A model generated the notes under the pieces. The model did no database searches. It was given only the letters and a program-made list of their open reading frames with translations, and was not told the DNA's origin. The translations under genes were made by a program, and so were the position numbers. Positions 34,017 through 44,000 of a stretch of 64,000 nt of DNA are shown piece by piece (within the stretch, counting starts at the first letter, position 1; the number at the start of each line of letters is the position of its first letter). This DNA is from an uncultured Chloroflexota bacterium (GTDB lineage: Bacteria; Chloroflexota; Dehalococcoidia; Lucifugimonadales; CAJXCD01): positions 62,001 to 126,000 of the forward strand of contig CAJXCD010000001.1 in the NCBI GenBank assembly GCA_913051545.1, written 5' to 3'.

Positions 34017-36773
34017 TCAGGATGACGTTTTCTCCACTCGCACAGCAACTAAAGGTAATTCTTCCAGTTTTAAAATTGGATCAGGGTCTGTAGACTGGTC
34101 TAGTTCTGTGACTATTTCGCCAAATAAAGCTGTAGTATAGACTACTCCTTTGTGAGAACCTGTGAACTGTACCAACCCAGACAATCTTTGTCGTGAAGAA
34201 GAAATAATTTCGACCCTCTCTCCTTCTGTTATACCTAAATTACGAGCGTCGAGACTATTCATCTCCACCACCTCATCACGGGAAATAACATTTCTTTTAT
34301 CTTTCAAGCTCACTCCTGCTGGTCTTTGATCTTGGTGCAAAACCCTTCCTTTAGCAAGTACAAGCGGATAATCTGTGCCAGACAAGTCATCAGGACTATC
34401 TAATACTTCTATAGGAGACAAACGTGGCCTTTGATCGCCCCAGCCCCCCTCATACAAAGTCGGAGTTCCTGAATCTCCTTCTTCCAAACACGGCCACTGT
34501 ATACCATCATTTTTCAATCTATCGTAAGAAATACCTTTATATACATGTACAGAGTCACATATCTCTTGAAATACTTCCTCCGAGCTCGTATATGAAAATC
34601 CTTTTGCGCCCATACGATTTGCTATTTGGCTAATGATCCACCAGTCTGTTTCTTCATCCCCTTTCGGACCCAAAACAGGATTTAATATTTGGACACGCCG
34701 CTCCATATTAGTGTATGTCCCTTCTTTGTCAGCAAAAGTTGCCGACGGTAACACAACATCTGCGCGACGAGTTAATTCATTTTCGAACGTACTATGCACC
34801 ACCAAAAAGTCCAATAATTCCAGCGCATTAATAAAGTCACCGATTTCTCCGTTTGTAAAATTAGGACTATCACCAATAATCTGAAGAGATGTAATCTTCT
34901 TGCTTCGTATAGCGTTTTCCAACTGGTTAAGGCTATATCCTGGCTTCTCAGGTAAATCAACCTGCCAAATTTCTTGAAAACTGTTCCGAGCCTCAAAATC
35001 ATTTACCGAACGATACCCTGGCAGAAAATCAGGAACGCATCCTACATCCCTAGAGCCTTGTTCGTTAGCCCCTCCGAACAATGGATAAAGACCTGTTGAT
35101 GGCTTACCAACATTACCTGTGACCAAGGCCATGTTAACTAAAGCCTCTACGCAACTTTTCCTTGCGTTAGGTGTCAATGTTTCTAAAGCGTACAAAAATG
35201 CACTTGTAGAACTAGTAGCCAACATACGTGCAGCAGATTGTATTTCACTGCTAGCAATGCCAGTTATACTCTCAACCTTTATGAGATCAAGATTCCATAA
35301 ACTATTCTTTAACTGATCAACATTCTTACATGTCTCGGAAAGCATTTGGTGGTCGTCTAAAGATTCGTCAATTATTACTCTTATCATCCCTCCGATTAGA
35401 ACTGTTTCACTACCTGGCTTAGGTCTAAGCCAAATAGTAGCAAACCTAGTCAATTCGGTCTCCCTTTGGTCAATAACCACCAGATTAGATCCTGACTTTA
35501 CAGCTCTTTTCACTGGTATGGCCACAACATTCTGTGCCTCTGTAACATTACTGGACACCACCAAAATAGCACCCGATGATTCCAAATCCCAAATTCGATT
35601 GGTACCTGCCTGGTACCCTAACATGTCACCCATAACGGAGAATAACTCCGGACGAAGGGAAGAGGAAACATTGATATTATTGGTGCCCATAGCCACTCGC
35701 GCAAACTTCTGAGCGAGATAATTATCTTCATTTGTTCCTCGTGGAGATGCCAACACTCCAAACTTGTCACCCGTCTTCCCCGAAAGCATTTCTGCAGTAT
35801 AGTTAATAGCCTCATCCAAAGACGTCTCTTTATGTACGCCCTTCACTTTGACTAAAGGTTTTCTAAGCCTCTTTTTGTTGTTAACAAAATCCAACCCAAA
35901 TTTCCCTTTAAAACAAACCTGTCCTTTATTCGATTGTGAATGTATATCAGGTGTTGATCTTATCAAGCGGTCACGCTTATCAACTTCTAGATTCATTCGA
36001 CATCCGACCGGGCAGTGAGGACAAATACTAGGAACCGATTTGACTGCTTTATCCCACTTATGCTCACGCTCAACGAGTGCACCTGTCGGACAAACATCTA
36101 TGCAAGCACCGCAAAATTCGCAACCTGATTCCAACAAAGACGTGCCCTGTGATGTTCCTATCAAACTCCGACCAGCCCTATCCGTGAATGTCAACGCATT
36201 ATCCCCTCGAATTTCGTCGCAAGCACGTACACACCTACCACACACTATGCACAAATTTAAATCCATCTCCCAAAGAGGATCGTCAACGGCTTGAGGAAGA
36301 TGTCGATTGTTATAAGTAAGGGGGGTATCTAAATCCATTTCAAGATACCTAACTGTATCTTTAAGTTCACATCGCTCATTCTTCGGACATGTAACACATC
36401 TATCAGTTACAGAAACATGTCGTAAGCATATATCTGATGGTCCACACAGATCGATGCGGTGACAATTCAAACAACCGTGAGGGTGTTCAGATATGAGTAG
36501 ATCCATTACACCTTTACGCAAATCCCGTACATCAGAGGAATTAGTGTTAACAACCATGCCTTCCGCAACAGGAGTGGTACATGATGCAGGACTGCCCCTA
36601 ACTCCTTCTACTTCTACAACGCACATTCTACAGGCACCAAACGACTTCATCCCCGGGTAGTAACACAAGTACGGCACATACAACCCTGCATCTATGGCCG
36701 CTTGCAGAATATTTGCACCGGCATCTGCTTTTACATCAACACCGTCTATAGTTAGATTCACTTTGCTAGACAT
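34017..36773 (-). CDS. NuoG/formate-dehydrogenase-like molybdopterin oxidoreductase subunit, active-site residues replaced
   Basis: 918 residues. N-terminal [2Fe-2S] site Cys37, Cys48, Cys51, Cys65; His97-Cys101-Cys104-Cys110 matches the NuoG HxxxCxxCx5C cluster. A second CxxCx5C set (Cys126, Cys129, Cys135, with Cys116) follows immediately. A 2[4Fe-4S] ferredoxin pair lies at Cys175-185 and Cys218-228, and the molybdopterin-proximal cluster at Cys251, Cys254, Cys258, Cys287. The remainder is a molybdopterin-type domain, ending in a C-terminal Molydop-binding fold. Where E. coli FdhF has Sec140-His141, this protein has Arg374-Pro375, so formate oxidation by the standard mechanism is not expected. 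Closest role is an electron-transfer subunit in a NADH-linked complex; NuoG is a fair analogy. Confidence 0.85.
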   Translation of the reverse strand: MSSKVNLTIDGVDVKADAGANILQAAIDAGLYVPYLCYYPGMKSFGACRMCVVEVEGVRGSPASCTTPVAEGMVVNTNSSDVRDLRKGVMDLLISEHPHGCLNCHRIDLCGPSDICLRHVSVTDRCVTCPKNERCELKDTVRYLEMDLDTPLTYNNRHLPQAVDDPLWEMDLNLCIVCGRCVRACDEIRGDNALTFTDRAGRSLIGTSQGTSLLESGCEFCGACIDVCPTGALVEREHKWDKAVKSVPSICPHCPVGCRMNLEVDKRDRLIRSTPDIHSQSNKGQVCFKGKFGLDFVNNKKRLRKPLVKVKGVHKETSLDEAINYTAEMLSGKTGDKFGVLASPRGTNEDNYLAQKFARVAMGTNNINVSSSLRPELFSVMGDMLGYQAGTNRIWDLESSGAILVVSSNVTEAQNVVAIPVKRAVKSGSNLVVIDQRETELTRFATIWLRPKPGSETVLIGGMIRVIIDESLDDHQMLSETCKNVDQLKNSLWNLDLIKVESITGIASSEIQSAARMLATSSTSAFLYALETLTPNARKSCVEALVNMALVTGNVGKPSTGLYPLFGGANEQGSRDVGCVPDFLPGYRSVNDFEARNSFQEIWQVDLPEKPGYSLNQLENAIRSKKITSLQIIGDSPNFTNGEIGDFINALELLDFLVVHSTFENELTRRADVVLPSATFADKEGTYTNMERRVQILNPVLGPKGDEETDWWIISQIANRMGAKGFSYTSSEEVFQEICDSVHVYKGISYDRLKNDGIQWPCLEEGDSGTPTLYEGGWGDQRPRLSPIEVLDSPDDLSGTDYPLVLAKGRVLHQDQRPAGVSLKDKRNVISRDEVVEMNSLDARNLGITEGERVEIISSSRQRLSGLVQFTGSHKGVVYTTALFGEIVTELDQSTDPDPILKLEELPLVAVRVEKTSS

Positions 36774-36808
36774 CTATCACCTTAATCAAATTTTTTAGTG
36801 TAAGTATA

Positions 36809-38569
36809 TTATGTAATATCAACCTGTATTGGCACCTGTTTAACATTATAGTCATCTGCGAAAGGGCGTGTGTTTTTCGGTACGTTTATTACGCTCGGAC
36901 AAACGCCCGCCGGGCAAAGACCGTCCTCCAGATGAGCCTTGAATTCTTCTGGAAATGACTGTAAGGCTGAGCGAATAGGATTGAAACCAAGTTGACCATG
37001 TCCGCACAGCGACCCCGCCTGCATTGTCTTACCTACGCTCTCCATTAATTCTAAATCATCGGGACGTCCTTCAAAACGGCATATTCTTTCAATAAATTCC
37101 AACAAGTGCGTCATGCCAAGTCTACAAGGGAAACATTTTCCACAAGATTCATATTGACAAAATGCCACTAAACCTCGAGTGAAATCTACGGCACAGGTAT
37201 CCTCATCTGCTACTATTATGCCTCCTGAACCGAGAATAGCCCCCGCTTCAGCCATTTCCTCAAAATCTAAGTTTATCTCCATACTATCTGCCGGCAGTAC
37301 ACCACCCAAAGGCCCGCCAGTCTGGAGTAATTTAAGCTCCTTGCCATTAGGCACTCCACCGCCGATTTCATCAATGATTTGTCTAATTGTTATTCCCATA
37401 GGTACTTCGTAAAGACCTGGGTAGGTAATATTGCCACTTAAACACAGGATTGCCGTACCTTTACTGCGATTAACACCTATTTCAGAAAACCACTGACTCC
37501 CCTTAGACACAATTTCAGGGGCGTAAGAAAGAGTTTTAACATTATTAATATTAGTTGGTTTCCCCCATAACCCGGACATCGCAGGGAATGGTGGTCGAGA
37601 GCGCGGCATAGACCTTTTCCCTTCAATCGACTCCATTAACGCAGTCTCTTCCCCTGCAACATAAGAATCCCCTGTCAAAGATACTTCTATATCAAAACTG
37701 AACTTGGAACCGAGAATTTGGTCGCCCAACAGGCCAATTTCATAGGCCTGTCTAATTGCTTCCTCTGTCCTTTCTATAGGGCCTTCGTGACCGTGACGTA
37801 TGAAAACGAATCCCTTCGTCGCACCAGTTGCGTACCCAGCTATAATTAACCCTTCAAGCAACGTATGGGGATCACTTTCCAATATCCCCTTATCATTGTA
37901 AGCGCCCGGATCCCCTTCTTCACAATTGCATAGAATATACTTCGGAGGACCTGGTGATCGTACTAGAAAGCCCCACTTGACCCCAGTTGGAAACGCGGCG
38001 CCCCCCCTGCCTCGTAAGCCTGACTCCGTTATCTCCTTAATTACCTCTTCTGGATCCATGTTGAACAAAGCCTTATTTAATCCACTATAGCCACCGTTAC
38101 CGACATATTGAAGGATGTCTCCTGGAGCAATATGCCCTGCATTTCTTAGGGCAATCCTCTCCTGCAATTGAATCGAACGAAGTGTGCCCAATTCAGGCAG
38201 GCCTTCTATCGAATCACCTCCTGAATATGCTAGGGCATCCGCGCCAGGCGAGCTGTTGTTCTCTAGATAACCACTAACTAACCTAGGCACATCTTCAACC
38301 GATACATTATTGAAGAATACTCTAGGAGGACCATTATTAATAATATCAACCAAGGGTTCAGCTGAACAAATTCCCAGACACCCTACTTCATCAACGATAG
38401 CATCAATCCCACGAGACGAAATTTCTGACCTGAATGCATCAACAACTTCTCGTGCCCCTGATGCTAACCCACACATAGCAGTACCAATACGAATCCATGG
38501 TACTTTACCGGAGTTAAGGTCTTCCCACTGTTGGTCAGCTCTAATCTTTATTTCTGAAAAGCTTGTCAT
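36809..38569 (-). CDS. NuoF/HydB/FdsB-like NADH-binding diaphorase subunit
   Basis: 586 residues. An N-terminal thioredoxin-like [2Fe-2S] domain has Cys33, Cys64 and Cys68. The FMN/NADH domain has GRGGAAFPTG at 187-196, CNCEEGDPGAYNDKGILE and GEETALMESIEGKR. The C-terminal [4Fe-4S] site is SCGKCFPCR with the distal cysteine in GSLCGHGQLG. The fused N-terminal ferredoxin domain is typical of soluble diaphorase modules (NAD-hydrogenases, FdsB) rather than classical complex I NuoF. It lies 35 bp upstream of the large subunit and follows the NuoE-like gene. Membrane Nuo subunits are absent, so the complex is soluble or uses an unknown anchor. Confidence 0.92.
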   Translation of the reverse strand: MTSFSEIKIRADQQWEDLNSGKVPWIRIGTAMCGLASGAREVVDAFRSEISSRGIDAIVDEVGCLGICSAEPLVDIINNGPPRVFFNNVSVEDVPRLVSGYLENNSSPGADALAYSGGDSIEGLPELGTLRSIQLQERIALRNAGHIAPGDILQYVGNGGYSGLNKALFNMDPEEVIKEITESGLRGRGGAAFPTGVKWGFLVRSPGPPKYILCNCEEGDPGAYNDKGILESDPHTLLEGLIIAGYATGATKGFVFIRHGHEGPIERTEEAIRQAYEIGLLGDQILGSKFSFDIEVSLTGDSYVAGEETALMESIEGKRSMPRSRPPFPAMSGLWGKPTNINNVKTLSYAPEIVSKGSQWFSEIGVNRSKGTAILCLSGNITYPGLYEVPMGITIRQIIDEIGGGVPNGKELKLLQTGGPLGGVLPADSMEINLDFEEMAEAGAILGSGGIIVADEDTCAVDFTRGLVAFCQYESCGKCFPCRLGMTHLLEFIERICRFEGRPDDLELMESVGKTMQAGSLCGHGQLGFNPIRSALQSFPEEFKAHLEDGLCPAGVCPSVINVPKNTRPFADDYNVKQVPIQVDIT

Positions 38570-38625
38570 TCTAATATTTTTTGTTGTCTTCGACAGGTAT
38601 TAAACCTGTCACATTGATTATTTCG

Positions 38626-39108
38626 TTACACTTTATCATTGAAAATATCATGTATTTCCGCAGCAACACGCTCGGAATCAACACGCCCTTTGAGATCATG
38701 GTCTATGCTCACAACAGGTGCCTGAGCACACGCACCCAGACAAGTATTGTACCTTAGGGTCGCTCTCCTATCTGGGGTGTCTCCCTCACCTGAAATCCCT
38801 AGCAAAGACTGTATTTTTTGGATAACCTTAGTGGCTCCTAGTAGACTACAGGTAGGACCCCAACATACCTCAACAATGTGTGTGGCAGGTAATTCAAATC
38901 GAAAATTTTTGTAGAAAGAAGCAACGCCCCACACATCATTTACACTAGTCCTCATGAATGAAGCAGTTTCTTCAATTGCTTCGTCTGGCAAATATCCAAT
39001 CCTGTCTTGTATCGCCAACAAGGACGACAATACAGTAACGGTAGGATGCTTCTGAGTACTCAGAGCATCCTGTATAACCGAGTGGATTTCACCACTTGGA
39101 ACGGTCAA
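38626..39108 (-). CDS. NuoE-like [2Fe-2S] diaphorase subunit
   Basis: 160 residues, thioredoxin-like ferredoxin subunit of a NADH dehydrogenase or NAD-linked hydrogenase/formate dehydrogenase. The four cluster cysteines are Cys82 and Cys87 (CWGPTC) and Cys123 and Cys127 (CLGAC). The helix bundle at the N-terminus includes AIQDRIGYLPDEAIEE. The start is TTG with GAGGAG seven bases upstream. It is the first gene of the nuoE-nuoF-nuoG/FDH-FNR operon. Family assignment is firm. Confidence 0.93.
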   Translation of the reverse strand: MTVPSGEIHSVIQDALSTQKHPTVTVLSSLLAIQDRIGYLPDEAIEETASFMRTSVNDVWGVASFYKNFRFELPATHIVEVCWGPTCSLLGATKVIQKIQSLLGISGEGDTPDRRATLRYNTCLGACAQAPVVSIDHDLKGRVDSERVAAEIHDIFNDKV

Positions 39109-39192
39109 TAACGACTCCTCAAAAAATCAGGTAAAAACTTCGATAATGATAGCACAAGGAGATATGAGCAACAACTTCTGTATATGTATAAG

Positions 39193-40593
39193 TCATTCAA
39201 GGTCTTGACGTAACATTTGTGCCACAATTTTCCCCATACGCACACTATAATTTGTCCCCCTGTCCTCTGGATACACCTGCGTTGTATTCGCAAGGTACAA
39301 ACCCTTGACGGGAGTTCGGTGACTCGGAATAGATTGAGAATAATTCACGCCAACTATAGGTTGCGCCACATCGACCTTGTGATAATAGCTATCCTGAACC
39401 CAAGATGCCTTAAATAACGGATTGATCTTCTTTAAATGAGGGAGGTATTCTGACAACAGTTCATATTTTCTTAATTTATAGAGTCGGTTGCTAGTACTCA
39501 CATAATTTGACAAGTACACGATGTGCTTTCCCGCATAATGCCCCGAATCTATTAAATTAGTTTGCTCTATGACTCCAACGAAAGGGATTGAACGATCAGC
39601 AACATTGAGCCAGTACACATCCGATAAAGGCCTATCAAGAACCAATATAACTAATACAGCGGATAAATATTTAACTCCTGTGAGCTTTGATTTGTAACTT
39701 ACAGGTAAGTGTGGAGCCATCTTGGCAAAGGCACTAGAAGATACCGTAGAAACAACAGCATCGAACTGGCATTTGTTTTCCTTTGGTCTCACTACGGATC
39801 TTTGTTTAAGAGGATCTTCTACTGGACTTGATTTCAGGGGTTCAGGAGACGTCCAAGAAGATGGACTGGGACTCAGTTTCAATCCAATAAGTCCATTGTT
39901 AACTCCGGATTCAATTGCATCAACCGAAAACGAAGAACGTATTTCACCGCCCTGCTCTAATATCTTATCGGCTAAAACATCAAAAATCTCCCCAAAACTA
40001 CCTATCGGATAGACTAATTTCTCTCTTCCGAAAATCCCCTTACGAGAAGCAAACCTAGTATGCATCTTGCCCCATACCCAAGCCATTCCGACCTGTTGAT
40101 AATAATCGTCTCCAAATTTGCCTCTTAACATAGGCTCCCAAAATCTAGAATATACTTCTTTCCCGGCATTTTTTAGTATCCAATCCTCAGCGGTGACATT
40201 CTCAAATTGGTTCCAATCGTGCGTCCTTCTCAAACGAAGGGCGACTAGTCCAAGCCTGATACGGTCGAGAAAATTTAGTGGAGAGAACTTCAACAAATCA
40301 GATGCAGTAACAAAATCATGGATTCTACCATTACAAAATGTGCCAACTGTTGAATCTATGTAGCGTAATCGGTTTTCTAAACCTATTTCTCGTATTAGAT
40401 CCAGTATATAATTATCACCTGTGAAGAGGTGATGATAACCCCTTTCAAGACGAGCTCCATTCAATTCGAAAGTTGATGCCTGTCCACCAATAAATGGAGA
40501 CCTTTCGTACACAGTCACCTGGTGTCCAAATTTGCCTAATTCATAAGCAGCTGTTAGCCCAGCCGCACCAGCTCCAATTATTCCCACCTTCAT
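39193..40593 (-). CDS. FAD-dependent oxidoreductase (protoporphyrinogen/phytoene oxidase-like)
   Basis: Flavin amine-oxidase/desaturase-like protein, 466 residues. The N-terminal dinucleotide fold is GIIGAGAAGLTAAYEL followed by YERSPFIGGQAST. Its central helical part (WILKNAGKEVYSRFWEPML) and C-terminal RGTNYSVRMGK resemble FAD-dependent oxidoreductases found next to flippase-like and glycosyltransferase genes in Chloroflexi. The substrate is unknown: lipid desaturation, polyprenyl or sugar chemistry are guesses. Its ATG overlaps the stop of the upstream flippase-like gene by 4 bp, so they are coupled. Confidence 0.8.
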   Translation of the reverse strand: MKVGIIGAGAAGLTAAYELGKFGHQVTVYERSPFIGGQASTFELNGARLERGYHHLFTGDNYILDLIREIGLENRLRYIDSTVGTFCNGRIHDFVTASDLLKFSPLNFLDRIRLGLVALRLRRTHDWNQFENVTAEDWILKNAGKEVYSRFWEPMLRGKFGDDYYQQVGMAWVWGKMHTRFASRKGIFGREKLVYPIGSFGEIFDVLADKILEQGGEIRSSFSVDAIESGVNNGLIGLKLSPSPSSWTSPEPLKSSPVEDPLKQRSVVRPKENKCQFDAVVSTVSSSAFAKMAPHLPVSYKSKLTGVKYLSAVLVILVLDRPLSDVYWLNVADRSIPFVGVIEQTNLIDSGHYAGKHIVYLSNYVSTSNRLYKLRKYELLSEYLPHLKKINPLFKASWVQDSYYHKVDVAQPIVGVNYSQSIPSHRTPVKGLYLANTTQVYPEDRGTNYSVRMGKIVAQMLRQDLE

Positions 40594-41702
40594 GTCCGAT
40601 ATTCTCCATCATCTACAATATCAGCCTCTTGTATTTGTGCAGGTTTTGCTAAATCTAGACGGTTAGAAGGTAACAAACTGCCTAAATTTACATTCTGACC
40701 AATAAGAAGTGCCTGCCCTAAAAGAATAATTGGCAACATTAAAGCTGAATGAACAATTAGTACGTAGGCACCAGCCAAGGATCTGTCAATATCCAAATAT
40801 GGCAACAAGACTAACGTTTCCCTAGCTATAATTTCAAACAAGCCCAACCCTCCTGGAGCTGCTGGTATTGAACTGCCAATGTTAGCTATCGCTGTTACCA
40901 AAATTAGACCTAGAACCATTAACCAATAATTGTCATATAAATCTTGAAAACCGAAAGACAACGCTATTGATATAAATAACCCAACCTCGAATAACCAAAT
41001 GGGTACAGATAAAAGAAACACCTTCAGTAGCACAAATGGCTTACGTAATGGAATTAATGCGATTAGAATCCTATTTGACACCCCTATTATTCCAATACCG
41101 ACCCGACGAGGCAGTAACTTAGACAAGGTCATCGCGTAAGATTGCACTCGATCAGTATAAATAGAAAACACAATTAATATCCCAAAAACAACGATAAACG
41201 GCAAGCTCGTTATCGTTGCCAGAAAAGTCACATTGAGTCCCGACAATTCGCTTAATCCTTGAAATATCTCCTCCAAAGGCAGAAAAATCGACACTAATGA
41301 CACAAAAAACAGGAGTGTTAAAGCATCAAGCAATCTTTCAACGAATATAGTTGTAAAAACTGAAGCTGTACTTACTCTCTCTCTCTTAGCTAAATAATAG
41401 CTTCTTGCTAATTCTCCTATACGCATAGGTAGTATATTATTCGCCATATATCCTATGACAACGACTGGATACAATCTGGTAGCAGCAATCGACTTGATAT
41501 CAGAAAGTAAGCTCCTCCAACGTAAAGTACGGAACCAGATAGATACAAAATACAACACAATCGCAGGGACCATATACCAATAATTAGCAGATATAATCGA
41601 GTCAAACATGCGAGGAACATCAACTGTTAGCAGAAAGATGCCTATCAGTCCTACACTAAGTCCGAAGCCTATCCAAACGCGTTTGTTCGTCTCCAATAAC
41701 AA
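40590..41702 (-). CDS. UPF0104 / lysylphosphatidylglycerol-synthase-like flippase
   Basis: Integral membrane protein, 370 residues, about eight helices. Family motifs are YMANNILPMRIGELAR, followed by VFVERLLDALTLLFF, and the glycine/proline-rich SSIPAAPGGLGLFE near residue 280. The family contains MprF-type flippases without the synthase domain, predicted to move lipids or lipid-linked sugars. The start is TTG 41702. It overlaps the FAD oxidoreductase and follows the Agl23-like gene, supporting a polyprenyl-linked-sugar function. Confidence 0.82.
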   Translation of the reverse strand: MLLETNKRVWIGFGLSVGLIGIFLLTVDVPRMFDSIISANYWYMVPAIVLYFVSIWFRTLRWRSLLSDIKSIAATRLYPVVVIGYMANNILPMRIGELARSYYLAKRERVSTASVFTTIFVERLLDALTLLFFVSLVSIFLPLEEIFQGLSELSGLNVTFLATITSLPFIVVFGILIVFSIYTDRVQSYAMTLSKLLPRRVGIGIIGVSNRILIALIPLRKPFVLLKVFLLSVPIWLFEVGLFISIALSFGFQDLYDNYWLMVLGLILVTAIANIGSSIPAAPGGLGLFEIIARETLVLLPYLDIDRSLAGAYVLIVHSALMLPIILLGQALLIGQNVNLGSLLPSNRLDLAKPAQIQEADIVDDGEYRT

Positions 41703-41762
41703 TTCCTAGTGCCCTGAAAAATCGAATCTGAATTCGGGCTACTAAACTTTCCTTAATAATAT

Positions 41763-43946
41763 TTACGATGCTTCAAATTCAAGCTTTGAATCTTTAGAGA
41801 AATAGACGTATGAATCCTCACTGCCTAAATTCCATTCGAGTTCCCGATAAAGCACATAGTCTATTATCTCATTCCACACTTCCGGTTTTACAATTCCTCT
41901 TAGGAAGTTATTGAAAGACAACCCTTTATAATTTTCTGGGAACCACCATCTGTGCTTAATACGCTCCCCCTCCCGGAAATCCCCCTCCAGCATTTCTTTC
42001 ATTTTGTCGTGATGTTTGGAATGAATGATTAAAATATCCGTCTTGGGTGGTTTGGCCGTTGATGATTCTTCATAATTCAAATATGCGACTTCAGATTTGT
42101 TCCTCAAATACCACCACCACGGCCAATGAAAGCCGTGAGTACCATCTACTGTCACAGAAAGCCTCTTTGTCTGTTCATTTAAACTTACCTCATGGCTAAT
42201 GTACCGAGCTAGTCTAGCTATATCTGGAGAGGTTTGAGTATATACCATCATTTCAACAGGGACGTCACCGTGCTTGTACGTCACCGTCCATCCTGTCTGA
42301 ACACTCATCACAATCAGGACAGGAATTCCGAAAGCTGGCACTAGATATAAGGCATAAGACCTGCCCATATGAAGACATATTTTTATCGTGAAAAATAACA
42401 GGACTAAGAAAATTAAAGACAGGAATACATTAACAACAAATCCCACATCTCCCTGGAAGAGGGGGGTATATACTGACCACCAAAAAACGATCGGACAGAA
42501 AAATACTGTTATGCCCACCAATAACCAATCTCTAGTAACTACCCGAGGGAAATGAATCTCGCCGATCAACTCTCCTATATACTTGCCTGCCAGCACTATT
42601 AAAGGCACGGTTATATTTACAAGTAACCAAGGCATTTTTTCACTTGCAATCGTATAGATAATTAAAGTAACCCATGCCCAATACACAAGAAATCTGCCAA
42701 ATTCATCATTCTTACGCGAGTAGTAGACTGTTCCTGCGATAGCAATGAAAAATGGAAGGAATTCATAGAGAGGCGCAATTATTAGATAGTAATAAAAAGG
42801 TTGGTCCCCACGAGCTTCACCTTGCTGAACTAACCAGTATCCTAAAGATTGCCAAATTCCGGATCCGACACCTGCTATATTGGTTAAAAACGTGGAATAA
42901 AACAACACAAACATCACATAAAATATGGAGGCGTATTTCCACCACGCCGACCCCATCATCCGACTACCAATAATCCATGACGACCATACCAAAACGACGA
43001 CGATAACACTTGCTATAACAAGACCACCCTTAAGAGGTGCCCCCACAGCCCCAATAGACCAATCATCGTTAATTAGGACAATGCCAGACCAGTTCAACAG
43101 AATCGTGTTTTGTAAAATACCAAATAGTGATGCCCCCAGTGGCAAGGAGAGCGATAATAAGAACACAAAAAAATCTTTCTGCCTAACAAAACCTCCTTTT
43201 GGCGATCTGTCCGAAGAATAAACATCTCTAAACGCGAAACATATTTTTCCAATAGCTCCCGTAACACCTAACGTTTTTACATTTGAATTAGAATCCATCG
43301 ATCCTCTAAGTCTTTTATAAACTCCGACTACTAAAATAAATGCCAGATATTGACCCAAAATGAACGTCACCAAGTAAGCTGACTCTTTTGTAGCAAACAT
43401 AAGTGCCAACAGTGCTGATCCAATTAATAAATAACGCTGCTTCCCTTCATCAAGATATCGCCACAAGCATATGACTAATCCAAATGTCCAGACAGCCATA
43501 AGGATATCGTTTCTCGCAAATCTACTGAAATAGAGAAGCGTTGGTGAAAATACAAACATTCCCGATACAAATATAGCCCCCATCCTGCCCAATCTTTGAC
43601 GTAAAAAAATCGGCATAATTACCAAAACTGTTCCTGCAATAGCGTATAGTAAACGAGAGGTAAATTCACTATCACCTAGAAGGAAAAAAAGAGCTGCCTG
43701 TCCTTCCATCTGAAAAGGACCGTGCATCATAGGGTTTTGAGTATAACCATTCCCTATGGAAAGATTCCAAGCAAACCAAGCATGTAAACTTTCGTCATGG
43801 TGCATGGCCCTTGAGCCCAAATCCCACAATCGCATTAGCCCAGCCACGAGAGCAAATATAACGTAAGTGAAACATTCTGATCGGTTCCTAAACCCACTAG
43901 GCATTATTTCCACAAGAGTTTTTCGAATTCCTATGAGGTAAATCAT
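41763..43946 (-). CDS. Agl23-like flippase-associated GT-C membrane protein (TIGR03663 type)
   Basis: 727 residues, many transmembrane helices. An acidic catalytic-type motif near the N-terminus, HHDESLHAW, is followed by NPMMHGPFQMEG and FTSRLLYAIAG, hallmarks of the GT39/TIGR03663 group shared by Chloroflexi and archaea. The C-terminal soluble part includes DGTHGFHWPWWWYLR. In archaea such genes sit in glycoprotein or S-layer glycosylation loci. The substrate is unknown. Neighbour genes (DUF2298 upstream, flippase-like downstream) support transfer or handling of lipid-linked sugars. Confidence 0.83.
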   Translation of the reverse strand: MIYLIGIRKTLVEIMPSGFRNRSECFTYVIFALVAGLMRLWDLGSRAMHHDESLHAWFAWNLSIGNGYTQNPMMHGPFQMEGQAALFFLLGDSEFTSRLLYAIAGTVLVIMPIFLRQRLGRMGAIFVSGMFVFSPTLLYFSRFARNDILMAVWTFGLVICLWRYLDEGKQRYLLIGSALLALMFATKESAYLVTFILGQYLAFILVVGVYKRLRGSMDSNSNVKTLGVTGAIGKICFAFRDVYSSDRSPKGGFVRQKDFFVFLLSLSLPLGASLFGILQNTILLNWSGIVLINDDWSIGAVGAPLKGGLVIASVIVVVLVWSSWIIGSRMMGSAWWKYASIFYVMFVLFYSTFLTNIAGVGSGIWQSLGYWLVQQGEARGDQPFYYYLIIAPLYEFLPFFIAIAGTVYYSRKNDEFGRFLVYWAWVTLIIYTIASEKMPWLLVNITVPLIVLAGKYIGELIGEIHFPRVVTRDWLLVGITVFFCPIVFWWSVYTPLFQGDVGFVVNVFLSLIFLVLLFFTIKICLHMGRSYALYLVPAFGIPVLIVMSVQTGWTVTYKHGDVPVEMMVYTQTSPDIARLARYISHEVSLNEQTKRLSVTVDGTHGFHWPWWWYLRNKSEVAYLNYEESSTAKPPKTDILIIHSKHHDKMKEMLEGDFREGERIKHRWWFPENYKGLSFNNFLRGIVKPEVWNEIIDYVLYRELEWNLGSEDSYVYFSKDSKLEFEAS

Positions 43947-44000
43947 GATCTATAATCTCTTACACACAAGTCGCTGTATCCTAAGTCAAAATATCGACCC

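Noticed and set aside
34017-36773. Calling the large redox subunit an active formate dehydrogenase
   Set aside because: The Sec/Cys-His pair is replaced by Arg-Pro, so standard formate chemistry is unlikely.
39105-39293. 62-residue ORF between the NuoE-like and FAD oxidoreductase genes
   Set aside because: Shadow frame overlapping the end of the FAD oxidoreductase; no family match or ribosome site.
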